A DNA stretch of 64,000 bases from Vibrio celticus. Lineage in GTDB: Bacteria; Pseudomonadota; Gammaproteobacteria; Enterobacterales; Vibrionaceae. Location: the NCBI RefSeq assembly GCF_024347335.1, contig NZ_AP025463.1, forward strand, positions 2,170,001-2,234,000, read 5' to 3'. The notes under the pieces were generated by a model. It was not told where the DNA came from, searched no databases, and was given only the letters and a program-made list of their open reading frames with translations. A program made the position numbers and the translations under genes. Shown in pieces: positions 60,536 to 64,000 of this stretch (positions are counted from its first letter, which is position 1; the number at the start of each line of letters is the position of its first letter).

Positions 60536-61726
60536 ATGGCTAAACTCGATGCCTACTTCGGTGAATACGGTGGTCAATACGTACCGCAGATCCTAGTGCC
60601 AGCACTAGACCAACTAGAACAAGCATTTATCGATGCACAAGCCGATCCTGAGTTCCGCAGTGAATTCATGACGCTTCTGCAAGAGTACGCAGGTCGTCCA
60701 ACGGCACTAACGCTAGCACGTAACCTGACTAAAGGTACAAAAACCAAACTGTACCTAAAGCGTGAAGATCTACTTCACGGCGGCGCACATAAAACCAACC
60801 AAGTACTTGGCCAAGCGCTGCTTGCTAAACGTATGGGTAAGCAAGAAATCATCGCTGAAACTGGCGCGGGCCAACACGGCGTTGCTACTGCTCTAGCGTG
60901 TGCTCTATTGGGCCTTAAGTGTCGTGTTTACATGGGTGCAAAAGACGTTGAACGTCAAAGCCCGAACGTGTTCCGTATGAAGCTAATGGGCGCAGAGGTT
61001 ATCCCTGTTCATTCTGGCTCTTCAACGCTAAAAGACGCATGTAATGAAGCACTACGTGACTGGTCTGCAACTTATGAAGACGCGCACTACCTTCTGGGTA
61101 CTGCGGCTGGCCCTCACCCATTCCCAACGATTGTTCGTGATTTCCAACGCATGATCGGTGAAGAAACGAAAAACCAAATTTTAGCTCGTGAAGGTCGCCT
61201 TCCTGATGCCGTTATCGCTTGTGTTGGCGGTGGTTCAAACGCTATCGGCATGTTCGCTGATTTCATTGAAGAAGAGTCTGTTCGCCTAATCGGTGTAGAG
61301 CCTGCTGGTAAAGGTATTGATACTGACCAACACGGCGCGCCGCTTAAACACGGTAAAACCGGTATTTTCTTCGGTATGAAAGCCCCACTGATGCAAGATG
61401 AGAACGGCCAAGTAGAAGAGTCTTACTCTGTATCTGCGGGTCTAGATTTCCCATCAGTTGGTCCTCAACACGCACACCTAAATGCGATTGGCCGTGCTGA
61501 ATACGACAACGTGACCGATGACGAAGCGCTAGAAGCGTTCCAATTGATTGCACGTAAAGAAGGTATTATCGCAGCGCTAGAGTCATCTCATGCTTTGGCT
61601 CATGCAGTTAAAATGGCTCACGACGACCCTGAGAAAGAACAGCTATTAGTCGTTAACTTATCTGGTCGCGGTGACAAAGACATTTTCTCTGTACACGACA
61701 TTCTTAAAGAGAAAGGAGCATTATAA
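60536..61726 (+). CDS. trpB: Tryptophan synthase beta chain
   Basis: A 396-residue PLP enzyme with the PLP lysine in HGGAHKTNQ and the phosphate-binding glycine loop CVGGGSNAIG. It joins indole and serine. Its stop codon overlaps the trpA start (TAATG). Confidence 0.97.
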   Translation: MAKLDAYFGEYGGQYVPQILVPALDQLEQAFIDAQADPEFRSEFMTLLQEYAGRPTALTLARNLTKGTKTKLYLKREDLLHGGAHKTNQVLGQALLAKRMGKQEIIAETGAGQHGVATALACALLGLKCRVYMGAKDVERQSPNVFRMKLMGAEVIPVHSGSSTLKDACNEALRDWSATYEDAHYLLGTAAGPHPFPTIVRDFQRMIGEETKNQILAREGRLPDAVIACVGGGSNAIGMFADFIEEESVRLIGVEPAGKGIDTDQHGAPLKHGKTGIFFGMKAPLMQDENGQVEESYSVSAGLDFPSVGPQHAHLNAIGRAEYDNVTDDEALEAFQLIARKEGIIAALESSHALAHAVKMAHDDPEKEQLLVVNLSGRGDKDIFSVHDILKEKGAL

Positions 61727-62532
61727 TGGATCGCTATCAATCACTCTTCACTCGCTTAGCTGAAAAAAATCAGGGCGCATTTGTACCATTCGTAACGGTT
61801 GGCGATCCTAACCCTGAACAGTCTCTTAAGATCATGGAAACCTTGGTTGAAGCGGGTGCAGATGCACTTGAGCTTGGTATACCATTCTCAGATCCGCTTG
61901 CAGATGGCCCAACAATCCAAGGTGCAAACATTCGTGCTTTAGATTCTAAAGTAACGCCAGATGTGTGTTTCGATCTTATCGGTCAAATTCGCGCTAAATA
62001 CCCAGAGCTGCCAATCGGCCTACTGATGTACGCGAACTTGGTGTACGCACGTGGTATCGAGAACTTCTACGAACGCTGCGCAAAAGCAGGTATCGATTCA
62101 GTATTGATTGCTGATGTACCAACCAATGAAAGCGGCGAATTTGTTGCTGCTGCGAAGAAGTTTGGCGTTCATCCAATCTTTATTGCTCCACCAACAGCGA
62201 GCGATGAAACACTTCAGTCAGTATCTGAACTTGGTGGTGGTTACACTTACCTACTTTCTCGTGCTGGCGTAACGGGTGCAGAAACAAAAGCAAACATGCC
62301 AGTAACCGCACTGCTTGATCGTTTGAACAAGTTCGATGCGCCACCAGCACTGCTTGGTTTCGGTATCTCGGCTCCTGAACAAGTGAAAGAAGCAATTGTA
62401 GCTGGCGCTGCAGGTGCTATCTCTGGCTCAGCGGTTGTGAAAATCATTGAAAATAACGTTGAACAACCAGAAGCAATGCTTAAAGCACTTGCGGAGTTTG
62501 TTACGCCAATGAAAGCGGCAACGCAAAAATAA
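61726..62532 (+). CDS. trpA: Tryptophan synthase alpha chain
   Basis: A 268-residue TIM-barrel enzyme with catalytic Glu in DALELGIPFSDPLADGP and Asp in the same strand-loop region, and LLSRAGVTGAE. It cleaves indoleglycerol phosphate and channels indole to TrpB. Last gene of the operon. Confidence 0.97.
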   Translation: MDRYQSLFTRLAEKNQGAFVPFVTVGDPNPEQSLKIMETLVEAGADALELGIPFSDPLADGPTIQGANIRALDSKVTPDVCFDLIGQIRAKYPELPIGLLMYANLVYARGIENFYERCAKAGIDSVLIADVPTNESGEFVAAAKKFGVHPIFIAPPTASDETLQSVSELGGGYTYLLSRAGVTGAETKANMPVTALLDRLNKFDAPPALLGFGISAPEQVKEAIVAGAAGAISGSAVVKIIENNVEQPEAMLKALAEFVTPMKAATQK

Positions 62533-62540
62533 TAAATAGG

Positions 62541-62579
62541 CTCCCACTAGTGCGATAATTTGCGCTGTGGGAGTTTTTC
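62541..62579 (+). terminator. Terminator of the trp operon
   Basis: CTCCCAC (62541-62547) pairs with GTGGGAG (62567-62573), with inner GCG/CGC pairing, followed by TTTTT. Confidence 0.85.
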
Positions 62580-62902
62580 TCCGAGAACACGTCCAAACCC
62601 TCTCAATTGTTAAATTTCTGATAAAAACAACACCTCATACAAACCTGTAGCACATCTATAATACCCCACCAAAACATCACCACCATTTATAAAAATAATG
62701 ACAAATCAAAAAGCAAACGATTGCATTGTTGTGCAAAATCAACAAATGACATTAGACCACCTGTTTTTCAGAGACTTTCACCTCTGCTCATATTGATAAA
62801 TGTAAAGGATACGTGTAAAACTCGTCGCGAAATATTAATCCAATGGTACATCGTACATTGGTGAGTAGTTCTGGGATTTTTATATTTAGTAGCACAGAGG
62901 TT
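62580..62902 (+). other. Upstream region of the symporter gene
   Basis: An AT-rich 323-base gap without a coding frame or terminator hairpin. It presumably carries the symporter promoter; no operator stood out. Confidence 0.4.
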
Positions 62903-64000
62903 ATGGAAGTGTTAAAAGAAAAGAGTTTACTAAGCAACATCGGCATTCAAGTCGTTATTGCAATGATCATCGGTACTGTAGTCGGTGCGATGATGGGTGA
63001 CAGCGCAACTATGTTCGCTCCACTGGGTGCTATCTTCATCAATTTGATCAAGATGCTGGTTATTCCTCTAGTCGCGGTTGCCCTAATTTCAGGTGCTGCA
63101 GGTCTAGGTAATAGCTCATCGGCTGGTAAAGTCGGTGTAACAACACTGGGTTACTTTGCACTAACGTCTGCACTTGCTGTAGCACTAGCGCTTGTAATGG
63201 GTGAAGTGTTCGAACCCGGTCGTGGTATCGATGTTTCTGGCGTTGAAGGTATGTTCTCTTCAGAATACGCTGCGAAAGGCGAACTTCCAACGTTCTGGGC
63301 AACCATCACTGGCATGATCCCTACCAACGTTTTCCAATCACTGAATGAAGCAAACATTCTGCAAATTCTCGTTTTCTGCTTATTCTTTGGTATTGCGATT
63401 TCTAAACAAGCAAAAGAGAAACGTGACCCTATCATCAACGGTGTAAATGCTATCGTTGACGCTATGGTATGGATGATCAACAAAGTTATGATCATTGCAC
63501 CACTTGGCGTATTCGGCCTAATGGCTGAAGCAGTAGGTACGTTTGGTTTTGGCGCGCTTATGGTCGTGTTCAAGCTGTTCATTGTTTACATCGCTGCGAT
63601 TCTTATCTTCGGCTTTGTTGCTTACCCACTGATGATTCAAATCTTCACTAAGACTTCAGCTAAGAAGTTCCTAGTGGCAATGAAGAAGCCTCAAGCGGTT
63701 GCACTATCAACAGCATCTTCAATGGCGACACTACCAGTAACAATGGAAACGGTAGAGAAAGAACTTGGCGTTCGCAACTCTACGGCTTCATTCGTTCTGC
63801 CACTTGGTGCGACAATCAACATGTCTGGTAATGCAATTTACTACGGCCTAGTTGCTATCTTCTTTGCACAGCTGTTCAACATCGACCTTTCTATGGGCGC
63901 TTACGTTGCTATCATCGTAACGTCGACTCTAGGCGCAGTTGGTCAAGCGGGTGTTCCAGGTCCTTCTTTCCTAGTGGTTGCGGTTCTTCTAGCGGCTGGT
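62903..64000 (+). CDS. Dicarboxylate/amino acid:cation symporter, DAACS family (3' end missing)
   Basis: The frame opens with ATG 62903 after AGAGG and continues to the right edge, 366 visible codons. The product is a polytopic membrane protein with DAACS hallmarks: the serine-rich re-entrant motif ASSMATLPVT, and the substrate and Na+ region NMSGNAIYY. It takes up glutamate, aspartate or C4-dicarboxylates with sodium or protons; the exact substrate cannot be told. The C-terminal end is outside the window. Confidence 0.9.
   Translation, partial: MEVLKEKSLLSNIGIQVVIAMIIGTVVGAMMGDSATMFAPLGAIFINLIKMLVIPLVAVALISGAAGLGNSSSAGKVGVTTLGYFALTSALAVALALVMGEVFEPGRGIDVSGVEGMFSSEYAAKGELPTFWATITGMIPTNVFQSLNEANILQILVFCLFFGIAISKQAKEKRDPIINGVNAIVDAMVWMINKVMIIAPLGVFGLMAEAVGTFGFGALMVVFKLFIVYIAAILIFGFVAYPLMIQIFTKTSAKKFLVAMKKPQAVALSTASSMATLPVTMETVEKELGVRNSTASFVLPLGATINMSGNAIYYGLVAIFFAQLFNIDLSMGAYVAIIVTSTLGAVGQAGVPGPSFLVVAVLLAAG

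Overview
The window looks like a stretch of a Vibrio-type (Vibrionaceae, gamma-proteobacterial) chromosome. The reasons are the gene set and layout: a complete nrf nitrite-ammonification cluster, gyrA-ubiG-nrdAB-yfaE, the vibrio norspermidine pathway with a fused aminotransferase/decarboxylase, a trp operon with separate trpG and trpD and fused trpCF, and a TrpR operator nearly identical to that of E. coli. The species cannot be fixed from sequence reading alone; a Splendidus-clade-like vibrio is my best guess.

Layout. 0-4.8 kb: a minus-strand iron-type cluster (imelysin, di-haem oxidoreductase, imelysin-like lipoprotein, DUF1513 protein cut by the left edge) with a Fur-box-like sequence upstream. 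4.9-5.5 kb: ribA. 5.7-14.4 kb: nitrite ammonification, with nrfA on plus, nrfBCDE-dsbE-nrfF on minus, then a rhodanese and a convergent nrfG. 14.5-22.5 kb: gyrA, ubiG, nrdA-nrdB-yfaE. 22.6-32.1 kb: a NapF-type ferredoxin and TorD-like chaperone, an IS4-family element, cinA, dmsCBA, and a second, inverted copy of the same element. 32.2-36.3 kb: a DUF3943 protein, a GcvR-like ACT protein, a broken IS4-family element inserted in that gene's terminator, and an intact IS5-family element. 36.3-41.8 kb: the norspermidine operon. 42.4-43.0 kb: an array of alternating REP-like palindromes. 43.1-43.7 kb: a four-tRNA cluster (Cys, Gly, Leu, Gly). 43.9-49.8 kb: pgsA, uvrC, uvrY/varA-type regulator, polB. 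49.9-55.3 kb: nucleotidyltransferase, efpL, dsDNA mimic, RNA methyltransferase, rluB, yciO-like, PHP phosphoesterase. 55.3-62.6 kb: complete trp operon with promoter/operator, leader peptide and attenuator. The right edge cuts a dicarboxylate/amino-acid symporter gene.

The most interesting observation is a genome rearrangement. The two 1389-bp IS4-family copies lie in opposite orientation around dmsABC-cinA. The 8-bp target duplication TAAATTAT is split between the inner flank of one copy (as its reverse complement) and the outer flank of the other. That is the footprint expected if the 5.4-kb segment was inverted by recombination between the copies. The dmsA start codon now abuts the IS directly, with no native leader, while a perfect FNR consensus (TTGAT-N4-ATCAA) remains on the far side next to torD. 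The DMSO-reductase-type operon therefore appears cut off from its oxygen-responsive promoter. Secondary points are an IS placed exactly in the loop of a terminator, shared frameshifts in both IS copies, and the REP-like array whose two sequence types preserve the same hairpin by covariation.
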